Assembly (NCBI RefSeq): GCF_026212465.1
Contig: NC_080050.1
Location: 1,644,501 to 1,708,500 of the forward strand
Length of the DNA stretch: 64,000 nucleotides
Source: Amaranthus tricolor
Taxonomy: Eukaryota > Streptophyta > Magnoliopsida > Caryophyllales > Amaranthaceae
Direction: 5' to 3'
In this document: positions 12,401 through 31,942 of the stretch, piece by piece
How the letters are laid out: every line of letters starts with the position of its first letter
How positions within the stretch are numbered: the first letter of the stretch is position 1
Notes under the pieces: model-generated
Database searches by the model: none
Told to the model about the DNA's origin: nothing
Seen by the model: the letters and a program-made list of their open reading frames with translations, nothing else
Program-made: the position numbers and the translations under genes

Positions 12401-14483
12401 CTACCACCTGCAAGTCAAGTTTATGAAATATAATCTTAGTTTTAGAATGTGTGCCTCGCTTTGTGCCTTGTGTGCCTCGAACTCGAGCTCGAACAAAAAC
12501 GCCTCGGCTAGGTGAGGCAACGCCCACTACAAGAGGTATGCGCATTCGGCGCCTCAATGCGCTTTACGCCTTGTGCGCCTGGTGCACCTCCTTGTTGAGT
12601 TCGGTAATTAACTTATGCTCGTTTGTTCGAAAAAGAAGTAAATTCAAAACTCAAATTTACTTGAATATGAAGTTGAAAAAACCATTGCTTTTTTAAGAAA
12701 AACAAAAGGCACTCAAAGAAGAAAATAACTTTTGAAATTATTTGTATTCTCATTATAACACTTTTGTGCTAAAGTGGCGTATACCACAAGAATAATAAAT
12801 GTTTTCAAGCTTGTTGATACTAAAATATGAATATCATGTTGTTTCAAGTATTATATATGTTTTAAAATTGATTTTTAAGCTTTAGCAAAAACGCGTGCCT
12901 CGCGTACAAAAAGCTCTTGCCTCAAAGGGCCTTTAGCGCCTCGGTGTACTTTGCAATTTTTAAAACTAAGAATATATATATATATTTGGTGTTCTTTGTT
13001 GGTGAAGAAGTCATCAATTTAAGAGAATTACCAATCATGTAATGTTCATTGTTTCTATCATTTAATGCATATCGTCTTCATTAGAATTGTTCATGTTGGA
13101 GTTATCGTGACTTTAGTGCACCATTAAGAGTGTGCAATTAATTTTCAATGCATGAGTGTTTATGGGAGTATTGAAGATGTGTAATGAAGTGACTTAATGA
13201 GGAAGCGCAAGAGTTGGCTCCTGGGCTCGAACAAGGCATCAGAACAAAGACCTTTGCCTTAATCGAGGCACAAGATCAGAAGAAGTCAATGAACAAAAAC
13301 TAAATTGTGCGCGAATGAGCATGATAGTTGCTCGAACGAGCACTCAGTGTCGTACAAAACAGTGAATCTGCTCAAGCAAGCATAATGTGGCTCGAATGAT
13401 GCAAACATGTTTTGAATCAATTTGTACTCTGCAGGCTATTACACTCATTGTATTTCATGTAATCATTCTAAAGCCTAAGCCTAAACACATAGGCTACTTC
13501 TATTCTATTCTCTAGTGTAATTCCTCCATTGTAAGAGTTCTTTGAACTCCATTGTTTTAATACTAATCAAAGAAAAAACACACCACCGAGGACGTAGCCT
13601 AAGTTGGGTGAACCTTAAAAATCTGTCTTTGCTCTTATTTACGTTGTTATTTTCTTTGGTAGAGTACTTTGCTTCATCTAGAAGCTTCATCCCATTGAAT
13701 TTGGTGATATTAGAGATAAAGTTTCATACTTTAGGCTCGAATCTAGTGTTCATTTCAGCTCAATATCTAGAAACTTGTAAAATCATTTCCAAATTCAGCA
13801 AGTGAAAACCATACATAGGCATGAAAATACAAGCCAAAACAAAGCTGCAATTGTTAAAGTACTACAATCCTTACCATATCTAGCCCAAAGTTGCGGCTCT
13901 ATACCACGACTCTCACGGATCAAGATAGGCAATTTCGGGTTCAATGTCTTCAAGTCCTTGTAATTTTTCTCAACAAAAGCTCTAACAAGATTCAAAAGCA
14001 AGTGCAAGTAAGGGCATATGACACAATACCCAACTAAGTAAATATTAAACAGTAAGTGTATATCTACAAAATCCAATTCAAGGTAATGTAGCAAATCTCA
14101 ACAAATTCGAACCATATTAGTTTATCAGTTATCCCAACTTTTTTGAGTACACTTCAATATAGTCGTATGAATTAATAAGTTTAGATCAGTTCAAATCTAC
14201 TAACTTATTTTTGTTTAGTTAATTTTTGGGCTTTACAATCACTTTCACTCACATATTCACTACATAATAACAAGTTCAAATAAGTTCAATTAAGTTCAAT
14301 TGTGATAATTTGGGGTGAAAGTAAGTGGGGAAAAAAAGAAGAAAAAACATATTTAGCAAAGGAAACTAATCAACATCAAAAAAATCTAATAAAGTACCTA
14401 GCTTCAGCACTAGCGGGGGAAGTTTGGCAGATAAGGACTCGAAGTTCCTTCAAATTCTTCGATAACTGTGCCCTCCAAGCCAT
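9425..14483 (-). CDS. NDUFA2: NADH dehydrogenase 1 alpha subcomplex subunit 2 (NDUFA2/B8)
   Basis: Three exons on the minus strand, 14483-14398, 13981-13875 and 9528-9425, join to 98 residues and a TGA stop. The protein starts [17 protein letters not shown]. Exon 2 gives [19 protein letters not shown] and [15 protein letters not shown], and exon 3 ends [16 protein letters not shown]. This is the B8 subunit of mitochondrial complex I, a small thioredoxin-fold accessory subunit on the matrix arm; the length equals the plant family. The fold's CXXC pair is absent, and the only cysteine seen is in LICQTS. Splice sites are AG/GT and phases close (86+107+104 nt). The second intron is 4.35 kb and full of decayed repeats. 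The 3' half of exon 2 is also present, inverted, at 15798-15823. Nuclear-encoded; no control signal is evident. Confidence 0.95.
9793..9970. repeat. Direct repeat, left copy
   Basis: About 180 bp that align along their length with 12251-12436 (shared GATCACTTGCTTAGT, AAAGTGAAGCATTCAT, AATATAATCT). The two copies lie in the same orientation 2.46 kb apart in NDUFA2 intron 2. They could be old LTRs of the element whose integrase-like trace lies at about 10343. Confidence 0.6.
10335..10450 (+). pseudogene. Copia integrase remnant (weak)
   Basis: Translation near 10343-10383 reads [13 protein letters not shown], close to the Copia integrase core motif YFVTFIDDYSR. It breaks at a stop directly after. 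There is no other pol motif nearby. It sits in NDUFA2 intron 2. Confidence 0.3.
12071..12201. repeat. 73-bp tandem duplication
   Basis: Two adjacent copies starting at 12071 and 12144 share GCATTTGGTCC and TTAGTGCCAACTAAAAGCAT and the following GGTAGGTGCCT. The second copy lacks a short TTTGGAC stretch. Confidence 0.85.
12251..12436. repeat. Direct repeat, right copy
   Basis: Partner of 9793-9970. It ends exactly where the element at 12436 begins. Confidence 0.6.
12436..12969. mobile_element. Non-autonomous TIR element with GCCTCG motifs
   Basis: The outer ends are inverted: TTAGTTTTAGAA on the left against TTTTTAAAACTAA on the right. Both sub-terminal zones are dense in GCGCCTCG/GTGCCTCG motifs, which stand out in GC content from the AT-rich surroundings. 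The layout resembles widespread plant hAT-type elements with CAGTGTTTTAAAA-like ends, but I see no clean 8-bp target duplication. It has no coding capacity. Confidence 0.45.
13000..13800 (+). mobile_element. LTR fragment in NDUFA2 intron 2
   Basis: The stretch with ATTGTAAGAGTTC, then ACACCACCGAGGACGTAGCC and GGGTGAACC around 13530-13610, reads like the R-U5 part of a plant LTR. No internal domain or second LTR is seen. Part of it is repeated in inverted form at 15990-16142. Confidence 0.35.
13559..13901. repeat. Inverted repeat, left arm
   Basis: This 343-bp arm matches, in reverse complement, 15798-16142. It spans an LTR-like stretch, the start of NDUFA2 intron 2 and the last 27 bp of exon 2. 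The arms are diverged by small indels, so the duplication is not recent. Confidence 0.85.
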
Positions 14484-15364
14484 AACAATTCAACCTACAT
14501 AGTTTAATCCCAACAAGAAACAATGACCCAAAAAGAAAAAAGTACGATCAAATCTAGATTACAAGATCATAATATATTTCAAATGGAAGCACAATAAACA
14601 ATCAAAAAGTTAGAAAGATTGATGCTTTCAACTCATTAATTTACTTTTCCAAAAGGTTCACAAATTCAAAACTAACTTTATAAACCCTTAATAATACAAA
14701 AGACAAAAACAAAATGAAATCAAATTAAGGGGGCATTTTAAGAAAAACGATCGAAATCCTTAAAACCCTAATCACATATTTGATAAAAAGAGATATACTT
14801 GATGAAACTGAACCGATAATGCAACTATTAAGAAAGCAAGAATAAGGTTGAAATGAAAAAAAGGACCTGATTTGATGAGCGAATAAGATGAATATAGTGA
14901 TTGGCACACTATCACTCTTTCTCCTGGGATGTTCAAAGGGATTTGGATTTGGAATGACGAATCAGGAGATGTGTTATAAGTTGACTTTTTAGAAGCAACT
15001 TTTCCTTATTTATTTTTAATTCATCTATTAAATTTATTTGTTAAAAATAACCTCACCTATATTTTATAACCAACCAATTTGTGCTTCTTTCTTTGAATAG
15101 GACGAGATCAAATAGAAGATTCTAGAGCGCGTACCTTTGCAACACCTCACTACCCACCAATTCCTACTCCTTTCTCTCTATAAAAACCTTTTTTGATCCA
15201 TTAAAATTGTTCATCATCAGCAACCTTATCTCTCATTCATCATTTTATTAACACTCGTTTAAAAATCTCTCTGTTTTTAGGATCGCAAATCTTCATTATT
15301 TCAAGGTAAGATTTCAGCATAATCAGTTCTCGTTTCTTTTTTTCCCTTTCTTTTGCTGGTGTAG
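14484..15364. promoter_or_regulatory. NDUFA2 upstream region and opposing orphan promoter
   Basis: This holds the presumed leader and promoter of NDUFA2 on the minus strand. On the plus strand, TATAAAA at 15179-15185 is followed by a pyrimidine-rich leader-like sequence and a donor-like TTTCAAG/GTAAGATTT near 15300. No plus-strand gene follows, only a broken LINE fragment. The pair looks like a former divergent promoter. Confidence 0.3.
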
Positions 15365-15797
15365 GTGATTTGAATGAACACGTAGGGGTATGTAGTAGTG
15401 GCTACGAAAACGTTCAAGGAAGTTTGGCTATGGAACCAGAAATACAGAAGGGGAATCCATTTTTGTTTTTGCACTCTTAAACGATTTGTGGGTTGCTAGC
15501 ACATGTTTTCAGATTAGAAATAATGATCTGGTGACTTGCAGAACTGGAGTAAATGCAACCCAATTTAACTACACAAGGATGATAGATACAAGCAATTCTC
15601 TAAACAATAAGGTTCTCCCAGGAGAGTGCATAACCACCCAACACAAACTCCTTATCCTAGATGTTTGTCTTCAAGCAAGACCAAAGGTAAAGAAACCAAA
15701 AGAACGTAGGATTTAATGGTGGAGATTAAAAGAGGATGATGTTAAAGCTTTTGCCAAGAGAGCTATTAAAGAAGTAGACAGGACAATGACTTTGATG
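15365..15797 (+). pseudogene. RTE-type LINE endonuclease fragment
   Basis: The translation, with frame changes and stops, reads GDLNEHVG, GYENVQGSLA, then DLWVASTCFQIRNNDLVTCR, VNATQFNY and LPGECITTQHKLLILDV, followed by KWWRLKEDD-like sequence. This is the C-terminal half of a plant RTE-clade LINE endonuclease (GDFNGHVG; CVTTQHKLLV) and the linker that follows it. The longest open piece is 15486-15716. It ends at the inverted-repeat arm. Same family as the remnants in the CHID1 introns. Confidence 0.75.
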
Positions 15798-16142
15798 TAG
15801 AGCCACAGCTTTGGGCTAGATATGGTAAGGAATGTAGTACTTAAAAATTCCAGTTTGGTTTTGCTTTGTATTTTCATGCCTATGTATGTGTTTCACTCGC
15901 TGAATTTGAAAATGCTTTTATAAGTTTCAAGATATTGAGCAGAAATGATCACTAGATTAAAGCCTGAAGTATAAAACTTTGTATCTAATGTCACCAAGAT
16001 CGAAGGTATGAAGTTTTTAGATGAACCAAATTACTCTACCAAAGAAAATAACAATGTAAATAAGAGCAAAGACATAGATTTACGAGGTTCACCCAACTTA
16101 GGCTACGTTCTCGGTGGTGTGTTGTTTCCTTGATTAGTATTA
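15798..16142. repeat. Inverted repeat, right arm, with NDUFA2 exon 2 scrap
   Basis: Reverse-complement copy of 13559-13901. It opens with GAGCCACAGCTTTGGGCTAG, the end of NDUFA2 exon 2 in plus orientation, followed by the exon's GT donor. The scrap is far too short to encode anything. The two arms bracket NDUFA2 exon 1, most of exon 2 and the upstream region. Confidence 0.85.
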
Positions 16143-18135
16143 TGAAGGTAGACATATATGATTGTTTTATTACAGAAATTCAAGATGAACATTCGTTGAT
16201 AACCCATTACAGTAACCTTATATGATTCTATCTCCATAATGATAATGAACCAAGGTAATAGGACTAGACAAAGAAATAGATCTTATATGATCCTCAATTC
16301 ATACAAGACTCGATCTCAACCCAACATATATCTTTCACATATGCATTATGTCATTTTCATTGATTTATATAAACCAAGGTAACATGACGAGACAAAGAAA
16401 TAGATTTATGTCATTTTCATTAGTTTATATTTTATAGAAGCCATTGTCGTAATACCAAGCAGGATGATCAGATGTACATGTAAGTTGCAACCTTACCCAT
16501 GTAACAACAAAGAAGTTATTTTTAATTTACCTTTAAATTCTTAATGCTGATTCTGAATCCTACTAAATCATAAAAACCTTCCAATAATAGACTAACTCAA
16601 CCTTAACATACGAACATGGTTGCATTGATGTATTGAACTCTGTCATATATAGTGCCAATTTCTATACTAACATTTCCGGGAAAAATTCACAGCTAGGACA
16701 ATTTTAATTCTTAAACCAATACGATCAAAATTCAAACATCCACTTTAATAGTGATTAAGCATCAAATTGAACTATTCAATTATACATTTCACATTATGAG
16801 CAAACTAAAAAATAGCACTACACAACCAACTAGTTAAACATCAAAAATGGTAGCAACAAGTACCTTAAATGTTTTTGGGATACATAAAGACTCTGACTTT
16901 GTCACCATGAGACAAGAAGACCAAAATTTCAACATTTAACCCAAAAAACACAAGCGCAATTCAACAAAGTACTTGACAAATCTATAATTTAATTTTTAAT
17001 CTTCATTACGAATTGGGATCTACTTTTCAATCTCAAATGAAGATGATAAGAGACGACATTTGTAGTATCCTATGAAGAGACAAAGATCATAGAACTAATG
17101 GAAATCATAAGATGGGATCTTACCTGGACCAAAATCAAAAGGCTAAATAGATAGCTTCACCAAACTCTCATCAAACAAATTGTATTAGAGATATTTCTTA
17201 CAACTAAGGTTTTTAGATATTGTGAGAAGTTCTTTTGACATATATCTTACAAGACAGAGAGATCAAAGGCACTTAAAAGAGAGCGGAATAAGATTATCTC
17301 AAAAATTACATTAAATAAAGTACCATTTCAACTCTAAAACAACAAAATTACATTAGATGGAGTACCTCGCTATATTCTCGATTTGAATTTTTATTTTAAA
17401 TATAAGAAAATAAGATATTGGTGTTACATGTTTTTAAGCTATTTTGAGATAATTGAGTAAGTTCTATAAATATTAATTAGTTTTATTATTTAAAAAAAAA
17501 GAAAATAATTTACATTAGATAGTATGATGTTAACAAGTCAACTGCAACAACATAATTTAATCCTTTGTATCACATTCTCAAACAATTAACTTTTGCCTTG
17601 CAAGCAAATACAGTTGGTGTAAATGTAGATGAGCATTCTGGTAATAGAAACTTTTTCCTCCCAACTAATTATGTATCGTAATATAGAGTAATGTACAACA
17701 ATTCATGTGTAGCAATAGCATAATTCCATCAGGATCACATAGATGAAATATAGTACATCACCTTAAATCCATAGTAGTGATGACTACAAAATCACATTCA
17801 ACAATATCAATGGATGAAGGATATGCTCTAAGCGCATACCTTATATTATGAGATGTGTTACTCATTGAATGTCTATAAAACTAACGGACGGAGTGAATTA
17901 GTGAGAGCTATTAATGATCCTAAATATATGCTGCTATTTTGTTTTATCTTGCAGCTTTAAGGGGATGTATTATAGATCAGCAACAGCAACAATAATTAGT
18001 TCTAATTATATGTACTGTACATCCTAATAAGTTACGGAAACATACAGCAAACCGCATTCATCAATAAGCAAATTACAATATATCAATATTTCAATACTTA
18101 ATTGGTAAAATTATCATTTAGCATGTAAGGTTTAG
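16143..18135. other. Intergenic, no gene seen
   Basis: AT-rich spacer without a supported frame. A ~40-bp motif (AACCAAGGTAA...AGACAAAGAAATAGAT) occurs twice, near 16250 and 16371. Confidence 0.55.
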
Positions 18136-18256
18136 ATATAAGAATGTTGAACTAATAGCATGCAGGGTAAAAGAGCTAGGTATGGATTGAACTTGCTATA
18201 AAATATGCCAATCTTATTGAAGTTGCTCTCAAGGTTCTTGAAGGTTATAAGGTTCT
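18136..18256. repeat. Direct repeat flanking the CUL1-promoter copy (left)
   Basis: About 120 bp (GTAAAAGAGCTAGGTAT..., AAAATATGCC, TTATTGAAGTTGCTCTCAAGG) repeated in the same orientation at 20717-20838. The pair brackets the duplicated CUL1 upstream sequence. Confidence 0.8.
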
Positions 18257-18310
18257 TTTGAAATAAGTACTAAATTAAACCCTAAAAATAATCAATCTTC
18301 CACCCAAAAC

Positions 18311-19067
18311 TAGGGATGGCAACGGGTCGGACTCGGCTCGGATTATACATACTCCGACTTTGCTCCGGATAATAGTCGAACGTTTTTTCGGTCCACCAAC
18401 ACTCAGAGTCGGATTATAATTTATGTATACTCCAAGTTTGTCCCAACTCGGACGCTTGGACCTTCAATGGAGTCGGATGCGAAATTGGATTATTATCAAA
18501 CTTTATCGTTATGATATTGTACTAATGATTTTAAAGCATACAGAACTAACAAAATATTTTTTTTCAAATACAATTTAACAAAAAAATATGCACTTTGAAT
18601 TCAAGTTAAACGAGAGAAATGGTCCTACTATCACAATTTAACAAATTTTTCTCGCATTTTGATTTGTTGTATTTTATTTCTCTTCATCTGATTTGTTGTA
18701 TTTTGATTGATTAATCTAAATAAAAATACTAAGTTTATTCTAATTACAATTAGTATGAGAGAGAGCTTGAATTAGTCACGTTTAGAGTTTTAGTATGAGA
18801 GAGAGCTTGAATTAGTCACGTTTAGAGTTTTAAAGGAAATAAAATATTGGGGTAAAAGTCATATCCAAAATCGGATTTGCTTCGGAGTCGAAGTCGGGTC
18901 GGGTCGGAGTGTCGGATTTTTAATAAGGTCCAACTCCGGTCCGTCTCTAACTCGGACTTGGGTCGTAAAGTCGGATTCAGAGTCGGATAACTTTTCCCTC
19001 TAACTCAAATGGGATTATTTTCCTTGAGTCGGACCAGGGTCGGATTCAGACTGGATTGCCATCCCTA
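18311..19067. mobile_element. hAT-type non-autonomous element, 757 bp
   Basis: Perfect 12-bp terminal inverted repeats (TAGGGATGGCAA) and an 8-bp target duplication CCCAAAAC at 18303-18310 and 19068-19075. The paralogous CUL1 upstream region near 30885 has a single uninterrupted CCACCCAAAACACTT, so the empty site is visible in the same window. Subterminal zones are rich in GTCGGA/TCCGAC motifs, probable transposase-binding repeats. The interior holds a 41-bp direct duplication at 18749-18830. There is no transposase frame. Confidence 0.93.
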
Positions 19068-19843
19068 CCCAAAACACTTCACAAGAAACCCTAATTTATG
19101 GGTACATCTTAAATTGTAAAAAAAAAATTATAAAAAAAAAAAAAAAATCTTTGCACCCACATCAAAAATACAAAAACCCTAATCAGAAAAAATCAAATCT
19201 AAGCTAACCAATCTAGCTGACTTTCCTTCACCAAAGATCCTCCCCAAAAAAACCCCATCAATCCAAAAATGATTAAGAAATAAAACAATTGATCAAACAA
19301 TCGGCAAAAATAAGATATACTTCATAATTGTAACCATAAAAAACAAAAATTAGGAGAAATGAAGAAGCGCTAAGTTTGCGAAGTAAGGAAATAAAGGAGA
19401 AGAAAGATCTTACCTTAAGAGAAAACGATGAGGTTTTTTCACCGGCAACCGTACAAAGAGGGAGAAATGACGAAGATGTTTTTGAGCTGTGTTGTATTGT
19501 GTTTTTGAGGGGTGTATGTCAATGTGTGTGGTTCATTCTTGTGAAACAAGGCCAATATGGTCCTCTTAATCTTTAGATTCCGGCCATTACAACATTTGTA
19601 CTTTGTAATGATGATCAAATTTTTGGGGGAAGGCAAAACCTAAATTTAACAACTTTATGTATGATCGACAAACAAATTTTAAATTTTACAACATGTACAT
19701 GATAAATTTATAGTTTGTAAAATAATATATAAATAAGAATTTTATAGATCAAAACGTTTAGAATGTCCCTGAATTTATAAAGACGAAGAAACTGAACAGA
19801 CGAGAGGAAAAAAAATGAGATTAAAAATAGATAATTTTCTACT

Positions 19844-20260
19844 TAGGGCCGGTCGTGGGTTTTTAGGGCCCGGGGCGTAAGATTATTTATGGGCCCCTAA
19901 CTATTGTATCCTTCCTTCGTTCCATTTTAGTCGCAACATAAAAATGACAATATTTATTCATCACTCTTAGTTTGTGATTAGTTTTTAATCTATAGGTTAA
20001 AACATAGTTAAGTGAGATCTTGTTTGATTTGTCTCATTGCAAAGATTATTAATTTCAAATTTTTATAATTTTTTATTATACATGATTAGAGATACTAAAG
20101 GTTGAATTAGTGCATTGGACTGTGTGAAAAGGCAAACATTACGAGTAAATTGGAACGAAGGAAGGTACAGAAAAATTTAAATCTTAACACTAGCTGCAAA
20201 CTAAAACTTTTTAGGCCCTGGAGTAGACACGGCTTGCACTTGTTTAAAGTCAGCCCTATT
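19844..20260. mobile_element. Insertion TAGGGCCGGTC...GTCAGCCCTA with nested MITE
   Basis: Absent from the paralogous CUL1 region, which reads straight through TTTTCTACCACATCTC near 31600. The ends TAGGGCCGGTC and GTCAGCCCTA are imperfect inverted repeats. Nested inside, 19910-20165 has inverted ends CCTTCCTTCGTTCCA next to TA on both sides, as in Stowaway/Mariner-type MITEs. The target duplication of the outer element is unclear. Confidence 0.6.
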
Positions 20261-20563
20261 AACCACATCTCACCACTATATAAGAGATTTGTTTCTAAAC
20301 AAATGTGAATGATATCATCTTTCTATTTCAATTTTCCTTATTTGTCATCCTTACTTTTTTATGATAATATCTAAATGGAGAACAGTTATATCCTTATTTT
20401 CCTCCCCTTCTATTTCTCTATTTAAATAAGTATTTGCTATGCATTTGGTGTAATTTATGTTTTATCTTTAATCTTTTAATCTAAAGTGTAAAATATTTCT
20501 TTTATTCCGGTCAGACAAAACTAAAAAGGTCCGAAAATGAAGTAGGACCAACCATATCGGAAG

Positions 20564-20716
20564 TAAAGGTGTGCATCAGTGCAAACCGGAACCGAATTGG
20601 CCGAAATCTCTTGGACTGAAAGACCGGATTTTTGAATATACTAAGACGGAAGACTGATGGTTCCCGGTCCTAGTCTAACCCGATTTCCTCCTATTTCGGT
20701 CCGGATTTACAATTAA
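20564..20716. mobile_element. Small repeat with CCGGAACCGAA motifs
   Basis: GC-richer stretch with alternating CGGAACCGAA and TTTCGGTCCGG motifs, resembling the subterminal region of hAT-like elements. The boundaries are uncertain. Confidence 0.3.
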
Positions 20717-20838
20717 TATAAGAATATTGAACTAATAGTAAGCACGGTAAAAGAGCTAGGTATATGGATTAAACTTGCTATAAAATATGCCTATCTTATT
20801 GAAGTTGCTCTCAAGGTATTTGAAGGTTATAAGGTTAT
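20717..20838. repeat. Direct repeat flanking the CUL1-promoter copy (right)
   Basis: Partner of 18136-18256, same orientation, about 2.58 kb apart. Confidence 0.8.
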
Positions 20839-21620
20839 AAAAATAATAGTGAAAACTCATAATTTTATCAAGAAAACCACTTGACAAATTTATAATCATA
20901 CTAGTTATATCCAAATTAATTTTTTCCTACATAAAATTCATTTATGTTTACTACCACTTAAAAATATAATATTTAATAGTAATGAAAAATTATAAAAAAA
21001 ACACATTTGAGGGCAAAAAACTCCACCACCATCAAATGACTTGTACTAATATTTTGTGAATATTGCCGCTAAAATATATCATCATTATTCATTACCATCA
21101 TTTGATACCAATAATCAAAACCTAAGATATTTTCAACAATTTATTTGTAAGTTATTTAACACTTCTCTCTTTGGTCTCAAGTCTCAATACTCGAGTCGAA
21201 AATTTGTAGATAGAAAGATAATTAAACACTTTTAGCTCGTTTCTCTTCAAAGTCTCAAGTATCGACACTCAGGAGTTTACGCGAAAGTTTGTAGATAACA
21301 AAGAAAATACGAAGAACTTAAAATAGTATGAGGAGAATACAAAGAAAATACATTATACATCATCTCACATACATCCAAATTCTGGATAATCTTACTTCAC
21401 AAAGCAACATTTGAGCTAAACAGCTTACTCAAATTGACAAACGTCGTCTATTTGGTTTCTTAGATTGCATGAGCCCCAAAAAATTATGTTTTACTACGAA
21501 TTTTAACTCATTGAAACCGGAAGTTCTGTACATCATAACTTAATCTCGACAATTTAGCATTATGACATTGATACCGAAGTAAACACCGAATAGTAAGCTC
21601 GTATAAACACGAGCATATGA
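20839..21620. other. CUL1 3' flank
   Basis: Presumed 3'-UTR of CUL1 near the stop codon, then AT-rich spacer. No separate gene is seen. Confidence 0.5.
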
Positions 21621-30219
<8,599 letters not shown>

Positions 30220-31700
30220 TTCGTATCTTCTCTATCAGCTCAATCAACTGTTTCACAGCACAGCACATTACAAAGCAAACCCGGATACCAAAAATTAAGC
30301 TTTTGTCATAGAACAAGTGACAATTAGACAAGCTATAAATTCAGCATACTGAGGGCATACCCCATTTCACCTATTTCAATCATTAGCTATGATCGTCATA
30401 ACTCGTAAAATCTCATAACAAACTCAAATGTTTACAAAAAACAGTACTAAGAGATAAAACTGCTAATGCATACAACATCACCAATTTACGATACAAAATA
30501 AAAGCATAAAACTAAACACAGAAATTCTTCTTTCCCCACTCCTCATTCGGAGGTTCAACCATGTCAGCTAAGTAAAAAATCAACAGGATTGAACTCAAAT
30601 AAGTAAAGGAAAAGACCACCATAGTTCATTCCTTAATATAACCTTCATCATTCATCTGTACAATTTATCAATTCGGCATAGAAACTCAGATAGCCACTCA
30701 AATGCAAACATAGGTAAATAAGATTATTTTAAAATACAAAAAATACATCAAATATCAAATACCCATTAAAGGATCTTTAAATCTACGATCATTATACTTC
30801 ACAAAATTCTAACATAACTTCAGCAATAACATCAAACGTTTACACCAATAAAAAACCCTAAAACTAATCAATCATCCACCCAAAACACTTAACAAGAAAA
30901 CCTTATACATGGGTACATCTTAAATTTTAAAAAAAAAAACAAAAAAGAAAACAAATCTTTGCACCCACATCAAAAATACAAAAACCCTAATCAGAATAAA
31001 TCAAATCTAAGCTAACCAATTTAGCTGAATTTCCTTCACCAAAGATCCTCCCCAAAAAAACCCCATCAATCCAAAAATGATAAAGAAATAAAAAAAATTG
31101 ATCAAACAATCGGCAAAAGTAAGATATACTTCATAATTGTAACCATAAAAAAAATTAAGGAGAAATTAAGAAGCACTAAGTTTGCGAAGTAAGAAAATAA
31201 AGGAGAAGAAAGATCTTACCTTAAAGAGAAAACGATGAGGTTTTTTCACCGGCAACCGCACAAAGAGGGAGAAATGACGAAGATGTTTTTGAGCTGTGTT
31301 GTATTGTGTTTTTGATGGGTGTATGTCAATGTGTGTGGTTCATTCTTGTGAACAAAGGGTATTATGTTTTTGTAATGATGATCAAATTTTTGGGGGAAGG
31401 CAAAACCTAAATTTAACAATTTTTTGAATGTTGATTGACAAACAAGATTTAAAGTTCACAATATGATAATTTTATAGAGAAATAACATAGAAATGAGGTT
31501 TTTGTGGATCAAAACGTCTACAGTGTATGAATTTTTAAAGATGAAAAAATTGAACAGATCGAGAGGAAAAAGAATGAGACTAAAAATAGAAAATTTTCTA
31601 CCACATCTCACCACTATATAAGAGATTTGTTTCTCATGAAATGTGAATAATGTCATCTGTCTTGAAATGTGAATAATGTCATCTGTCCTAAATCAAATGG
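30220..31700 (-). promoter_or_regulatory. CUL1 5'-UTR, leader intron and promoter
   Basis: The coding start is preceded by an acceptor (GAGCTGATAG/AGAAGATACGAAATG). About 1 kb upstream a donor CTCTTTAAG/GTAAGATC ends a leader exon at about 31220-31300, so CUL1 has a 5'-UTR intron of about 1 kb. The transcription start is not fixed. This whole block is the one duplicated at 18276-20563. A 26-bp direct duplication (GAAATGTGAATAATGTCATCTG split in two) occurs at 31634-31686. Confidence 0.7.
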
Positions 31701-31702
31701 TC

Positions 31703-31930
31703 GGAAATTCGGGTGTTACATTTAAAATAAAATAAAATAAAAATAAAGAAAGGAAAAGAAAAGAAGTAAAGTTTGATTGATTTTTAAGGGATTATAGAAA
31801 AACTTCCAAACAAAATCGTGCTGAAATTTTAGCAGCATCTGTCTTGAAATTGGACACACCAAAAGAAAATAAACGCACACTTAAACATAATTAAGAACAG
31901 GCAACATCGGCCTTGTAACAAAACATCACT
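31703..31930 (-). repeat. Long inverted repeat, left arm
   Basis: It begins GGAAATTCGGGTGTTACATT and matches 34855-35085 in reverse complement over about 230 bp. TGTAACACCCGAATTTCC at the outer edge is the style of a Gypsy LTR terminus. Confidence 0.85.
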
Positions 31931-31942
31931 GGTAACACCCCT

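Larger units (their letters stand above)
18276..20563 (-). pseudogene. Partial duplicate of CUL1 promoter, 5'-UTR exon and leader intron
   Basis: This aligns with the real CUL1 upstream region (30850-31660, then 35655-35812). Shared blocks include CTTTGCACCCACATC, CCTCCCCAAAAAAACCCCAT, the leader exon with its donor (GATCTTACCTTAAGAGAAAACGATGAGG split by exon boundary; donor at about 19413) and CTCACCACTATATAAGAG. It lies downstream of CUL1 in the same orientation and has no cullin coding sequence after it. Two insertions relative to the other copy are 18311-19067 and 19844-20260. It may still initiate transcription, but nothing in the sequence shows this. Confidence 0.85.

Noticed and set aside
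12372..12696. Arg-rich frames on both strands
   Set aside because: They arise from repeated GCCTCG motifs of the TIR element.
19376..19636. Frames in the duplicated CUL1 leader region
   Set aside because: They overlap the non-coding first exon of CUL1 and are not kept as frames in the other copy.
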